DNA of 27,270 nucleotides. It comes from an uncultured Faecalibacterium sp. (GTDB lineage Bacteria; Bacillota; Clostridia; Oscillospirales; Ruminococcaceae). Positions within the stretch are counted from its first letter, which is position 1; each line of letters begins with the position of its first letter. The notes beneath the pieces are model-generated. The model worked only from the letters and a program-made list of their open reading frames with translations. It made no database searches and was not told the DNA's origin. A program made the translations under genes and the position numbers. Shown in pieces: positions 14,832 through 22,621 of the stretch. The stretch covers positions 1-27,270 of the forward strand of contig CAKSZE010000019.1 in the NCBI GenBank assembly GCA_934525325.1, in the 5' to 3' direction.

Positions 14832-17096
14832 GTGAACAATAAAATCTATAAAAAGCTGTTTGGTGGCTTCGGCTTTGTCATCATCGTGTTGATCCTGACC
14901 CTTTTTGTCATGAGCCAGACCTACATCCAGAACCTTGTCTACCACGAACGGCTGAGCCAGATGGAAGAGGTCACCCACCAGATGTTCCGCAATCTGGAGG
15001 ATGTGATCGACAACCACTGGGATATCGTGGATGTACAGTGCAATTATTTGTACTACACCCCGCTAAAGACCGATGCCGAGTTCTACCGCTATCTGAGCAA
15101 GCTGTCGGAGCTCTCCAATCACCGCGAAGAGCAGATCGAGCTGGTTGCCGTAGACTCCAGCGGGCGTTATTATACCGAGTATGGCAGCATGGGGCTGCTG
15201 CGGGAAATGTCCTATCTGGAAAGCGCACCGGAGCGGGTCAGCTATGTTTCCAACGCGCTGACCGTGGACGACTCCCGGATGGTGTTCCTGAAACAGCTCT
15301 CCACTCCCCTCACACTGCAAAGCGAGACCGGCGAGATCACCCTGCGGTACTTTGGCATCTCCCAGAGCATGACCCAGTTGAACGATTATTTCCGCTGCGA
15401 CGCCTACGAAAATAACAACAGCGTCTATGTGCTGGATAACGATGGTTTCAAGCTGTTCAACGCCAATGATACCGAGCTGCTGAAGGGGCATAACGTATAC
15501 ACGGTGCTCTCCCAGATGTCCTATCTGCACGGCTCTTCCTTTGCAGCAGCCAAGGAGCGGCTTGCCCGCACAGGCTCCTGCTATTCCAACGCCGTGCTGG
15601 ACGGGACCGAGTATTTCTACGCCCTGAAGCAGTTGGAAAACGCCCAGTGGACGCTGGCATTCCTTGTCCCGGCAGAATATGTGGCCGTGAACACCCAAAA
15701 GCTGGTCAGCATCGTCATGGCCATTATTATAGGCTTTGCGACAGTGTTTTCGGTCACGGCAGTTTTCGTTGGCTGGATCTTCCTGCGGGAAAAGCAGCAG
15801 CGGGAGCTGCAGGCTGAAAAAGAGGCGAACTTCCGTCTGGAACAGTATAACACTCAGCTGACGCAGGCAAACGACGAGATGCGGCGGGCGCAGGATGTTG
15901 CCGCAGATGCGTTACAGTCCGCCGAGCGCGCCAGCAAGGCCAAGACGGACTTCCTTGCCAATATGTCCCACGACATCCGCACCCCCATGAACGCCATTAT
16001 CGGCATTACCACCCTGATGAAAAACGAGCTGCACGAGCCGGAAAAGCTTGCCGAGCATCTGGGCAAGCTGGAAACTTCCGGTCAGCTGCTGCTGGGCATC
16101 ATCAACGATATTCTGGACATGAGCCGCATCGAGAGCGGTAAGACCACCCTGAACATCGAGAAAATGAACCTTTCCCAGCAGGTCAGCCAGCTGGACAGCA
16201 TCATCCGCCAGCAGGCAGGCCAGCGCCGCCAGAGCTTTACGGTAAAAACCGATCTGCAGCACGAAAATGTGCTGGGCGACCCCAACCGTTTGAATCAGGT
16301 GCTGATGAACATCCTCGCCAACGCGGTCAAGTATACGCCCACCGGAGGGCATATCCGGTTGGAGGTAGAGGAGCTGCCCCGGAACGAGCACTACGCCCGG
16401 TACCGCTTTGTGGTGCAGGATGACGGCATCGGCATGAGCGAGGAGTTCCAAAAGACCCTTTTTGACCCCTTTACCCGCGAGGAAAAATCCGGCACCAACA
16501 AGGTGCAGGGCACGGGTCTGGGTATGGCGATCACCAAGAGCGTCGTAGACCTGATGGGTGGCTCTATCAGCGTGGAGAGTGCCACCGGCAAGGGCACCCG
16601 TTTTGAGGTGGTGCTGGAATTCCCCATTGATACCGAAGCGGATGCTGTGCAAAAGGCACAGGCGCTCCCGGAGGAAAAAGAGACCACCTCTCCCCTGTCC
16701 GGCATGAAGTTCCTCTGCGCCGAGGATAACGCCATCAACGCCGAGATTCTGGAAATGCTGCTGGAGACCAAGGGCGCAAGCTGCACCATCTGCTCCAACG
16801 GTCAGGAGATCGTGGATGCCTTTGCCAGCGTCAAACCCGGCGATTATGACATGATCCTGATGGATATACAGATGCCGGTGATGGATGGTCTGGAAGCCAC
16901 CCGCCGCATCCGCAGCAGCGAAAACCCGCTGGGACGCACCATCCCCATTCTTGCCATGACTGCCAACGCTTTCCTTGAGGATATGCAAAAGAGCAAGGAA
17001 GCTGGCATGGACGAGCACCTGTCCAAGCCTGTGGACATCAGCGCACTGGAACAGGTGGTGAAGCGCTTCCGCGTTACCCCCCCCGAAAATAAATAG
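14832..17096 (+). CDS. Hybrid sensor histidine kinase with receiver domain
   Basis: A 754-residue membrane kinase: TM1 (about 9-31), an extracellular sensor domain (32-285), TM2 (about 291-316), a coiled coil (318-370), HisKA with SHDIRTP (His380), an ATPase domain with NAVKYTPTGG, DDGIGM and GTGLGMAI, and a receiver domain (about 624-745) with phospho-acceptor Asp678 in LMDIQMPVMDG and the Lys in LSKPVD. It has no DNA-binding domain and no HAMP domain. The start is GTG at 14832; AGGAG lies 9 bases upstream and the ATG overlapping it is out of frame. It is co-transcribed with the upstream lipoprotein. No separate response regulator is encoded here. Confidence 0.95.
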   Translation: MNNKIYKKLFGGFGFVIIVLILTLFVMSQTYIQNLVYHERLSQMEEVTHQMFRNLEDVIDNHWDIVDVQCNYLYYTPLKTDAEFYRYLSKLSELSNHREEQIELVAVDSSGRYYTEYGSMGLLREMSYLESAPERVSYVSNALTVDDSRMVFLKQLSTPLTLQSETGEITLRYFGISQSMTQLNDYFRCDAYENNNSVYVLDNDGFKLFNANDTELLKGHNVYTVLSQMSYLHGSSFAAAKERLARTGSCYSNAVLDGTEYFYALKQLENAQWTLAFLVPAEYVAVNTQKLVSIVMAIIIGFATVFSVTAVFVGWIFLREKQQRELQAEKEANFRLEQYNTQLTQANDEMRRAQDVAADALQSAERASKAKTDFLANMSHDIRTPMNAIIGITTLMKNELHEPEKLAEHLGKLETSGQLLLGIINDILDMSRIESGKTTLNIEKMNLSQQVSQLDSIIRQQAGQRRQSFTVKTDLQHENVLGDPNRLNQVLMNILANAVKYTPTGGHIRLEVEELPRNEHYARYRFVVQDDGIGMSEEFQKTLFDPFTREEKSGTNKVQGTGLGMAITKSVVDLMGGSISVESATGKGTRFEVVLEFPIDTEADAVQKAQALPEEKETTSPLSGMKFLCAEDNAINAEILEMLLETKGASCTICSNGQEIVDAFASVKPGDYDMILMDIQMPVMDGLEATRRIRSSENPLGRTIPILAMTANAFLEDMQKSKEAGMDEHLSKPVDISALEQVVKRFRVTPPENK

Positions 17097-17140
17097 CGGT
17101 ATACAGCGCTTTTGCCGCAAAGCGCCGCATAACCTTGCAT

Positions 17141-17201
17141 AAAAAAACTGCTGTCCCTTTGCACGGATGTTCTTGCATCCGGTGCGGGGCAGCAGTTTTT
17201 T
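17141..17201. terminator. Bidirectional terminator after the sensor kinase
   Basis: AACTGCTG-CCC pairs with GGG-CAGCAGTT across a loop that can itself pair (GCACGGATG/CATCCGGTGC). It has seven A on the left and six T on the right. It also ends the converging gene at 17225. Confidence 0.88.
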
Positions 17202-17224
17202 GCGTTATAGAAGGAGCTTTACGC

Positions 17225-17695
17225 TCAGATGGGCATGGTCTGGTAGAACCAGTCCGAAATGGCTTTGCGGGTATCGGCAAAGAACTTCTTCACCGGGCAG
17301 GCGGCATCCCGGGCTTCCTGTTCCAGATCCGTGCCTGCGGGGAAGTTGCGAATGACGGTATACGCCACCGACTGCGGCGGCAGCGACATCATCACAGCCG
17401 GGTCGTGCACCACGCAGATCTGCTCGCCTACCGCAAGAGTGGCGGGGTCAGAAGTGGTCTTTTCGTCATGGTCCTGCCAGACGGTGCTGTCGGTGACGAT
17501 CATCTGATAGGTCTCCTGCTCTTCCGCAGTCACCAGAATGGACTCCACCTTGCCCTCCACGGTGCGGCTGACGCCCTCTACTACACCATAATAGTAGAAT
17601 TTCTGAGAAAACAGCGCCGAAGCAGAGGGCAGCACGCTGACGCTGAGCATCAGCACTGCAAGCAGGCAAAAGAGCGAGCGATAGGTCTTTTTCAT
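17225..17695 (-). CDS. Small secreted protein of unknown function
   Basis: A 156-residue protein with a clear signal peptide (basic MKKTYR, hydrophobic core, cut after SASA, residue about 27). The mature part begins with a beta-rich stretch (VVEGVSRTVEGKVESILV, IVTDSTVW) that looks like an OB-type fold, and ends in a short helical region. I recognise no catalytic motif and name no function. GGAGGTTTTCT precedes the ATG. It converges on the kinase operon and shares its terminator, so it is not in that operon. It appears monocistronic. Confidence 0.75.
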   Translation of the reverse strand: MKKTYRSLFCLLAVLMLSVSVLPSASALFSQKFYYYGVVEGVSRTVEGKVESILVTAEEQETYQMIVTDSTVWQDHDEKTTSDPATLAVGEQICVVHDPAVMMSLPPQSVAYTVIRNFPAGTDLEQEARDAACPVKKFFADTRKAISDWFYQTMPI

Positions 17696-17750
17696 AGAAA
17701 ACCTCCATTTTTCATGTTGCGGCGGAGCGCCCGACGCTCCCGGATGCCTT

Positions 17751-17779
17751 ATTTTACCACAACTACCGTCGGATTTCTA
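17751..17779 (-). promoter_or_regulatory. Promoter of the small secreted protein
   Basis: On the minus strand, -35 TAGAAA (weak), a 17-bp spacer and -10 TAAAAT preceded by TGG. The extended -10 carries most of the evidence. Confidence 0.55.
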
Positions 17780-17819
17780 TATCCGGGCTTAACCGGCTAT
17801 GGAAAATCAGCTTTTACGC

Positions 17820-17861
17820 AAAAAGGACTGCCATGCAAAACAGCGCACGGCAGTCCTTTTT
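17820..17861 (-). terminator. Terminator of the M18 aminopeptidase gene
   Basis: A perfect 13-bp stem AAAAAGGACTGCC/GGCAGTCCTTTTT with a 16-base loop. It lies 14 bp after the stop codon. The stem ends form the T tract on the minus strand. Confidence 0.9.
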
Positions 17862-17875
17862 ATACTTTTATCCGT

Positions 17876-19192
17876 TTACTTGCTGATGGAAAGGGTGCCG
17901 AAAGCAGTCTCTTCAAAGTGGCTGCTGTACAGTTCCTGCATCAGCTTGATGAGCGAGAGGGTATCCTCTGCACCGGCGGTCTCGTAGCAGGAGTGCATCG
18001 CCAGCTGCGGCAGACCAATGTCCACACAGTTCATGGACACCTGTGCCATCGCCAGATTGCCCAGCGTACTGCCGCCCACCTTATCGGAACGGTTTGCAAA
18101 GTATTGCAGCGGCACACCGGCGCGGGCAGCCAGCTCCCGGGCGGCGGCAACGCTCATGCCGTCGCTGGTGTACTTCTGACCTGCGTGGGTCTTGATGACC
18201 ACGCCCTTGTTCATGTAAGTGCAGTTGTTCACATCGGTGTGCTCCGGGTGGTTGGGGTGCACGGCGTGGGCGTTGTCGGCACTGACCATAAAGCTGGAAG
18301 CCACCGCACGGTGGAAGTCCTCGTCGTTGCCGCCAAGGCTCTGGGCAATGCGGTGCAGCACATCGTACAGAAAGGTGGAAGCTGCACCCTGCTTGGTGCC
18401 GGAGCCGACCTCTTCGTTATCAAAGAAGGCTGCCACGCCGATGGAGCGGGCGTTCTTTGCAGTCAGCAGACCCTTCAGGATACCGTAGACGCACTGCTGG
18501 TCGTCCAGACGGCCGCAGGAGATGAACTCCTCGTTGCAGCCCCAGACGGTGGCCTTTTCCCGCACATAGAGGAACAGGTCGCTGCCAAGGATCTGCTCCT
18601 CCGACACTTTCAGCTCCTCTGCGATCAGCTTTTTCAGTGCGCCCTCCTCGCAGGCACCGCCCAGCACGGGCAGCATATCCACCTGCTTGTTGAAGGAGGC
18701 TTTATCGTTGACCTCGCGGTTCATGTGGATGGCTACGCTGGGGATCATCAGCAGGTCGCGGTCCAGCGCCACCAGACGGGAAACGATGGCACCGTTCTCC
18801 TGCACCAGCACACGGCCCGCCACAGACAGCGGACGGTCCATCCATGTGGCGCAGATCATGCCGCCGTAGCCCTCGGTGTTCAGCTTGGTGTAGTTCTGCC
18901 CCATGTGGATCTCGGCGTTCTCCTTGATGCGGAAGCAGGGAGAATCCGTGTGGGCGGCGGCAACGTTGAAGCTGTAATTTTCCAGCTGGTCGCCCATGCG
19001 GAAGGCGATGATGCTGGATCCATTGCGGCAGACAAAGTAGTCCTTGCCGGGTTCCAGCGCCCACTTGCGGCTTTCCAGCAGTTCTGCAAAGCCTGCCTTC
19101 AGCAGGATATCCCGCACAGCGGCGGTGGTGTGGTATGCGGTGGGGTTGCCGTCGATGAAGGACAGCATTTCACGGACTTCGGATGCGATCAT
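17876..19192 (-). CDS. M18 family aminopeptidase
   Basis: A 438-residue cytosolic zinc aminopeptidase that removes N-terminal residues (often Asp/Glu) from peptides. Metal and catalytic positions are visible: AAAHTDSP (His81, Asp83), GRLDD (Asp230), FDNEEVGSG (Glu260/Glu261) and a C-terminal GGSTLGN plus HSCYETAG block with the last ligand His. Length and order match the family. AAGGAGG precedes the ATG by 9 bases. It follows an amino-acid permease gene with only a terminator-like hairpin and no promoter between, so it is probably expressed by read-through from the permease promoter and serves peptide or amino-acid use. Confidence 0.95.
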   Translation of the reverse strand: MIASEVREMLSFIDGNPTAYHTTAAVRDILLKAGFAELLESRKWALEPGKDYFVCRNGSSIIAFRMGDQLENYSFNVAAAHTDSPCFRIKENAEIHMGQNYTKLNTEGYGGMICATWMDRPLSVAGRVLVQENGAIVSRLVALDRDLLMIPSVAIHMNREVNDKASFNKQVDMLPVLGGACEEGALKKLIAEELKVSEEQILGSDLFLYVREKATVWGCNEEFISCGRLDDQQCVYGILKGLLTAKNARSIGVAAFFDNEEVGSGTKQGAASTFLYDVLHRIAQSLGGNDEDFHRAVASSFMVSADNAHAVHPNHPEHTDVNNCTYMNKGVVIKTHAGQKYTSDGMSVAAARELAARAGVPLQYFANRSDKVGGSTLGNLAMAQVSMNCVDIGLPQLAMHSCYETAGAEDTLSLIKLMQELYSSHFEETAFGTLSISK

Positions 19193-19217
19193 AAAAATAA
19201 ACCTCCTTGGGTGTATC

Positions 19218-19252
19218 TAAAAAGAGCCGGTCAGTGCTGACCGGCCCTTTTT
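19218..19252 (-). terminator. Terminator or attenuator between permease and aminopeptidase genes
   Basis: The perfect 9-bp stem GCCGGTCAG/CTGACCGGC has, on the minus strand, CTTTTT after it. It lies between 19266 (permease stop) and 19192 (aminopeptidase start), only about 25 bp before the latter. Confidence 0.85.
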
Positions 19253-19265
19253 AAGCATATTCAGG

Positions 19266-20708
19266 TTACTTTTTGGCAGCAGTCTGCTCGCGCTTTGCAA
19301 GGGCGGGCAGAATGAATCCCAGCACGGTCAGCACCACGGGGGTGATGACGTTCAGTGCAAAGGTGAAGGGGTCCTTATCATACATACCCAGCACGCAGCA
19401 CACGGCGGTAACGGCAAAGCACCAGCCGCCGAAGAACTTGGCCACGGCCTGATTCTTGACAAAGCGGTACTCGGCGGGGATGGTATCGTAGGCGTTGCGC
19501 AGGGCGATGTAGGCGGCAAACACCCACAGATAGCGCATGGGCATGCACACAGAGTTCAGCTTGGTCAGCTGGCGCAGAACGGCAGCAGCACCGGGCACGA
19601 AGGACTGTGCCAGAATGATGGAGCCGGACAGCACAGCCACCATCTTGATGCCGTTGCTGTGCACGCCGTGGGCGTTGACCTTGTGCAGAGCCTGCGGGAT
19701 GAACTGCTTGGTGTGCTCGTTATCCAGCAGCATACGCAGCGGTGCGTCGATGCTCAAGATCAGCACGGCGAACTGGCTGATAACGTTGCACAGCGCGTAG
19801 ATGATCATGAACAGGTCGCCCACATGGTAATACTGACCCAGCTTCTGGAAAGCCCAGTAGGAGCTGTTGGCGGCATAGGCGTTGAAGCTCTCAGCGCTGG
19901 CGTTGATGATGGCGGGGTCGAACATACGGCTCATGGCCAGCGTACCCAGAATGGCGCAGGCGACCACCATGACAGCCAGCGTGATCATGCCGCGGGGGAA
20001 GCCCTTGCTGGGGTTCTCGACCTTATTGACGTAGGGAGAGATCTTCTCGCAGCCGCCCACAGCGAACACCAGAATGGACAGAGACGTGAAGTAGGTGACG
20101 TTGAAGTTGGGGATGAGGCTGCTGAAGCTCAGGTTGGCGTGGACGTACTCTGCCGTGGGGTTGATGGCCGGGGCAGCGAACATCATCACGATGTACAGCA
20201 GAGACATGACGAAGGTGCAGGTGCCTGCGGCAGTCAGCAGCTTTTTCAGGGGGTTCAGACCCAAGCTTGCAATGTAGCAGCCCAGCAGCAGGATGCAGAA
20301 GGTAGCCAGCTGGATATAGCGGGTGGGGAAGGAATCGTAGGTCTCCGCGTTGCGGAAAACTGCCCAGCTCAGCGCCTTCAAAAAGCCGCTGCCCTTGCTG
20401 GCAATATAGGTGATGTGGCAGGCCCAGTAGGTCCAGCCGGCGTAGTAAGCCAACTTGGCACTGGTGGTCTGGTGCAACCAGGAGCTGACACCGCCGCCCT
20501 CGTTTTTAAAGGCAGAGCCCAGCTCGCCCACCATCAGAGCATAGGGGATGAAGTACAGAGCAAACATGAAGATCCAGCTGAAGATGACCTGCGGACCGTT
20601 AAAGTACACAAAGCCGTTGGTAATGTTGCCGAAGCCCCAGACCGTAGAAAAGGCCATGAAGGCCAGGGTAAGCCACGAGATCTTTGTGGCTTTTTCTTTG
20701 TTAGACAT
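19266..20708 (-). CDS. APC superfamily amino-acid permease (YjeM/GGA-like)
   Basis: A 480-residue membrane protein with about twelve helices. The first helix FSTVWGFGNI and the ELGSAFKNEGGGVSSWL block after helix 2 match the conserved start of APC transporters, most like the glutamate:GABA antiporter/YjeM group. It probably imports or exchanges an amino acid; which one cannot be told. A GGAAT-type site precedes the ATG. The promoter at 20829-20857 is overlapped by a palindromic operator for a GntR/FCD-type repressor, and such a regulator is encoded directly upstream. The M18 aminopeptidase follows, which fits a peptide and amino-acid use unit. Confidence 0.9.
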   Translation of the reverse strand: MSNKEKATKISWLTLAFMAFSTVWGFGNITNGFVYFNGPQVIFSWIFMFALYFIPYALMVGELGSAFKNEGGGVSSWLHQTTSAKLAYYAGWTYWACHITYIASKGSGFLKALSWAVFRNAETYDSFPTRYIQLATFCILLLGCYIASLGLNPLKKLLTAAGTCTFVMSLLYIVMMFAAPAINPTAEYVHANLSFSSLIPNFNVTYFTSLSILVFAVGGCEKISPYVNKVENPSKGFPRGMITLAVMVVACAILGTLAMSRMFDPAIINASAESFNAYAANSSYWAFQKLGQYYHVGDLFMIIYALCNVISQFAVLILSIDAPLRMLLDNEHTKQFIPQALHKVNAHGVHSNGIKMVAVLSGSIILAQSFVPGAAAVLRQLTKLNSVCMPMRYLWVFAAYIALRNAYDTIPAEYRFVKNQAVAKFFGGWCFAVTAVCCVLGMYDKDPFTFALNVITPVVLTVLGFILPALAKREQTAAKK

Positions 20709-20828
20709 GCGGACAATTCCTCTCTTTCTTTTCCACGCAGGGCGGAAGTTCCTGTAAGAAGGCCAAGGTTCCGCATATATTTCGCAATTTTACTAAAAAT
20801 ATAGCAGTTCTCGACCAGTCACTTTGAT

Positions 20829-20857
20829 AGTATAGCATAATTGCAGATTGTAGACAA
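20829..20857 (-). promoter_or_regulatory. Promoter of the amino-acid permease gene
   Basis: On the minus strand, -35 TTGTCT, a 17-bp spacer and -10 TATACT preceded by TGC. The -35 box lies at the centre of the operator at 20840-20865. Confidence 0.75.
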
Positions 20858-20865
20858 TCTGCAAT
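20840..20865. promoter_or_regulatory. Palindromic operator, GntR/FCD type
   Basis: A 26-bp dyad with perfect 12-bp arms ATTGCAGATTGT and ACAATCTGCAAT around two central bases. Its core TTGT-N2-ACAA matches the common FadR-subfamily operator shape. Binding here would block the permease -35 box. The likely binder is the FCD regulator encoded at 20914-21591. Confidence 0.75.
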
Positions 20866-20913
20866 TTTCATAAAATGATTGGTCAAAATTTAGACGATCA
20901 GCCAAATTCCCCT

Positions 20914-21591
20914 TTATTTTGCTGCTTCGTCCGCTGCCTGAACGGCGCTGTTCGCGCTGCGCATCCGCTCCATAGGCTCCATGTAGTGAGCGTAGACGGC
21001 ACGGCAGGCAGCCTCGGTGTCGCCGCTTGCCAGCGCCTCGTACAGCTTGGTGTGGATGCCGTTCTGCCGCTGCGCCAGAACCTCGTGGTTAGAGCCGCTG
21101 CTCGCCCCCACGAGCAGGTTGCCGTAGTTCAGATCGTCCCAGAATTTCAGCAGTCTGGGCAGCCCTGCCCGCTGCACGATGACCGCGTGGAAGCGGTTGT
21201 CATTCTCCACGATCTGCGAAAGATCCCCCTGCCGGACATTGCGCATCTCCTCTAAGATGCCCCGCAGGGTGTGCAGATCCTCCTCCGGGAATTCGCAGCC
21301 AAAATAGCGCAGCGCCGTCATTTCCAGATTTGCCCGCAGCAGGTAGATCTCGTAGGCGTCCTCCGGCTTCACCCGGCGCACCGAGCATCCCACATTGCGC
21401 GAATACTCGACCATGCCCTCCTGTTCCAGCTGCCGCAGCGCCTCCCGGATGGGTGCCCGGCTGGAGCCGAACTCCTCGGCCAGCCGCTGCTCTGCCAGCT
21501 TTGTGCCCGGCTGTAATTCCCCGGTAAGGATCTTGCTTCTGATGGCAGAGGTGATACTTTCCCGTAAAGTCTGAAAGGCAAATTCTCCCAT
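20914..21591 (-). CDS. GntR family transcriptional regulator with FCD domain
   Basis: A 225-residue DNA-binding regulator. The winged-helix domain (about 10-75) shows TSAIRSKILTGELQPGTKLAEQ and the SRAPIREALRQLEQEGMV recognition region. The all-helical FCD ligand domain follows, with RANLEMTALR, ENDNRFHAVIV and later His residues (HTKLYEAL, YAHYMEP) at the usual metal/ligand positions. FCD proteins usually sense small carboxylates or amino acids. The ATG at 21591 has GGGGG 9 bases upstream; the frame further up to 21753 contains the promoter. It lies directly upstream of the permease and most likely controls it through the operator at 20840. Confidence 0.93.
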   Translation of the reverse strand: MGEFAFQTLRESITSAIRSKILTGELQPGTKLAEQRLAEEFGSSRAPIREALRQLEQEGMVEYSRNVGCSVRRVKPEDAYEIYLLRANLEMTALRYFGCEFPEEDLHTLRGILEEMRNVRQGDLSQIVENDNRFHAVIVQRAGLPRLLKFWDDLNYGNLLVGASSGSNHEVLAQRQNGIHTKLYEALASGDTEAACRAVYAHYMEPMERMRSANSAVQAADEAAK

Positions 21592-21694
21592 GACTTTTAT
21601 CCCCCTTTTCTCTTCTATACGTTCTTTTTTTTGCCGCACGCAGTCCGCAGCCGCTGCCAGTGCAGCCGCGGGCCTGTATTGCGTGCGCCTTATA

Positions 21695-21723
21695 AGGATA
21701 CCACGAAATGGCAGAAAAATAAA
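21695..21723 (-). promoter_or_regulatory. Possible promoter of the GntR gene
   Basis: On the minus strand, -10 TATCCT preceded by TGG, with a weak -35 TTTATT at 17 bp. Confidence 0.45.
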
Positions 21724-21802
21724 GTTTTTCGGGTAAAACAGGCGTGTGCGCAAGGATGCTCTTTTCCGTCATTGCCTCCGGCGGTGGCATTTCCGGGAAG
21801 AA

Positions 21803-21935
21803 AACCCTCTCAGTCCGCTCCCATTGGTCTCGTCCAGCTCTCCCAAAGGGGGAGCTTTTATGTTGCTGACCGGAAGATGCAAAAACCTCCCCCCATCGGG
21901 GGAGGTGGCATCGCGCAGCGATGACGGAGAGGGTT
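21803..21935. repeat. Intergenic palindromic repeat with internal hairpins
   Basis: The ends AACCCTCTCAGTC (21803-21815) and GACGGAGAGGGTT (21923-21935) are inverted repeats with one mismatch. Between them are three hairpins: AGCTCTCCC-AAA-GGGGGAGCT (near 21836-21856), CCTCCCCC/GGGGGAGG (about 21887-21905), and GCATCGC/GCGATG (about 21908-21923). No gene is present. Repeats with these Pu/Py-rich CTCCCC/GGGGAG stems are, from memory, frequent between genes in gut clostridia; the exact family is not identified. Confidence 0.65.
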
Positions 21936-21952
21936 CCCTCCCCTCCTGCACA

Positions 21953-21996
21953 CAAAAAATGCCCCCGGAGGGCTTGTTGCAGCTCTCCGGGGGCAT
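21953..21996 (-). terminator. Terminator of the Hsp20 gene
   Basis: A perfect 12-bp stem ATGCCCCCGGAG/CTCCGGGGGCAT with a 14-base loop. On the minus strand the stem is followed by TTTTTT. Confidence 0.92.
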
Positions 21997-22034
21997 CCTA
22001 TGTACGTTATGCCTTAGCGCACACGACCGGTATT

Positions 22035-22499
22035 TTACTCGATCTCGATCAGATTCGGGTTCTCAGGCAGAGCCTTCGTCTGCTGCGGAGCGGGCAGCTG
22101 GATGTGCAGGACACCATCCTCAAACTTTGCGTGGATGTCCTCCTTTTTCACTTCGCCCACATAGAAGCTGCGGGCGCAGCTGCCGGAGAAGGTCTCGCGC
22201 CGCACATAGCGGCCCTTGTTGTCCTTTTCGTCATTGCTGTGGCTGCGCACGGCCTGAATGGTCAGGTAGCCGTCGTTCAGATCCATCTGAACGTCCTCTT
22301 TCTTGCAGCCCGGCAGATCAACGTCCACTTCGTAGCCGTTGTCCGTCTGCTTGACATCGGTCTTCATCATGTTTGCGCCGCGCTTACCAAAGGTGTCACG
22401 GGCTTCGCGGTTCATCGCACGCTCCAGTGCACCCTCGTTCCAGAACGGATCAAAGAGATCATCGAACAGGTTCTCATGAAAAACAGTCGGCATAAACAT
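22035..22499 (-). CDS. Hsp20/alpha-crystallin family small heat-shock protein
   Basis: A 154-residue ATP-independent chaperone that holds unfolding proteins. The alpha-crystallin domain covers about residues 45-140: KTDVKQTDNGYEVDVDLPG opens it, and DGVLHIQLPA supplies the last strand with the usual GVL motif. The short C-terminal tail has IEIE, an I-x-I motif used in oligomer assembly. The ATG at 22499 is chosen for GGAGG 8 bases upstream; upstream frame codons overlap that site. It is transcribed alone from a TTGACA/TATAAC promoter overlapped by a CIRCE element, so it is expected to be heat-inducible and repressed by HrcA. Confidence 0.95.
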   Translation of the reverse strand: MFMPTVFHENLFDDLFDPFWNEGALERAMNREARDTFGKRGANMMKTDVKQTDNGYEVDVDLPGCKKEDVQMDLNDGYLTIQAVRSHSNDEKDNKGRYVRRETFSGSCARSFYVGEVKKEDIHAKFEDGVLHIQLPAPQQTKALPENPNLIEIE

Positions 22500-22511
22500 A
22501 AAACATACCTC

Positions 22512-22615
22512 CAATCCCGGCGTTCGGGTCGGGTATAAAATTACGTTTTGAAGCTCCTCGCAAAGGGCTTTCCGGGGAGCCTTGCGGCTCTCCTTTTGCC
22601 CTTTCTCCTGAGCAC
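22512..22615 (-). other. Structured 5' leader of the Hsp20 mRNA
   Basis: On the minus strand AAAGGGC and GCCCTTT pair around an inner GGAG-GCC/GGC-CC hairpin with a GCAA loop. A second small hairpin, CCCG-AACGC-CGGG, ends a few bases before GGAGG. A heat-sensing role is possible but is not shown by the sequence. Confidence 0.35.
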
Positions 22616-22621
22616 GCCACT

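Noticed and set aside
17135..19240. A 701-codon plus-strand frame
   Set aside because: It runs through two terminators and is opposite the secreted protein and M18 aminopeptidase genes.
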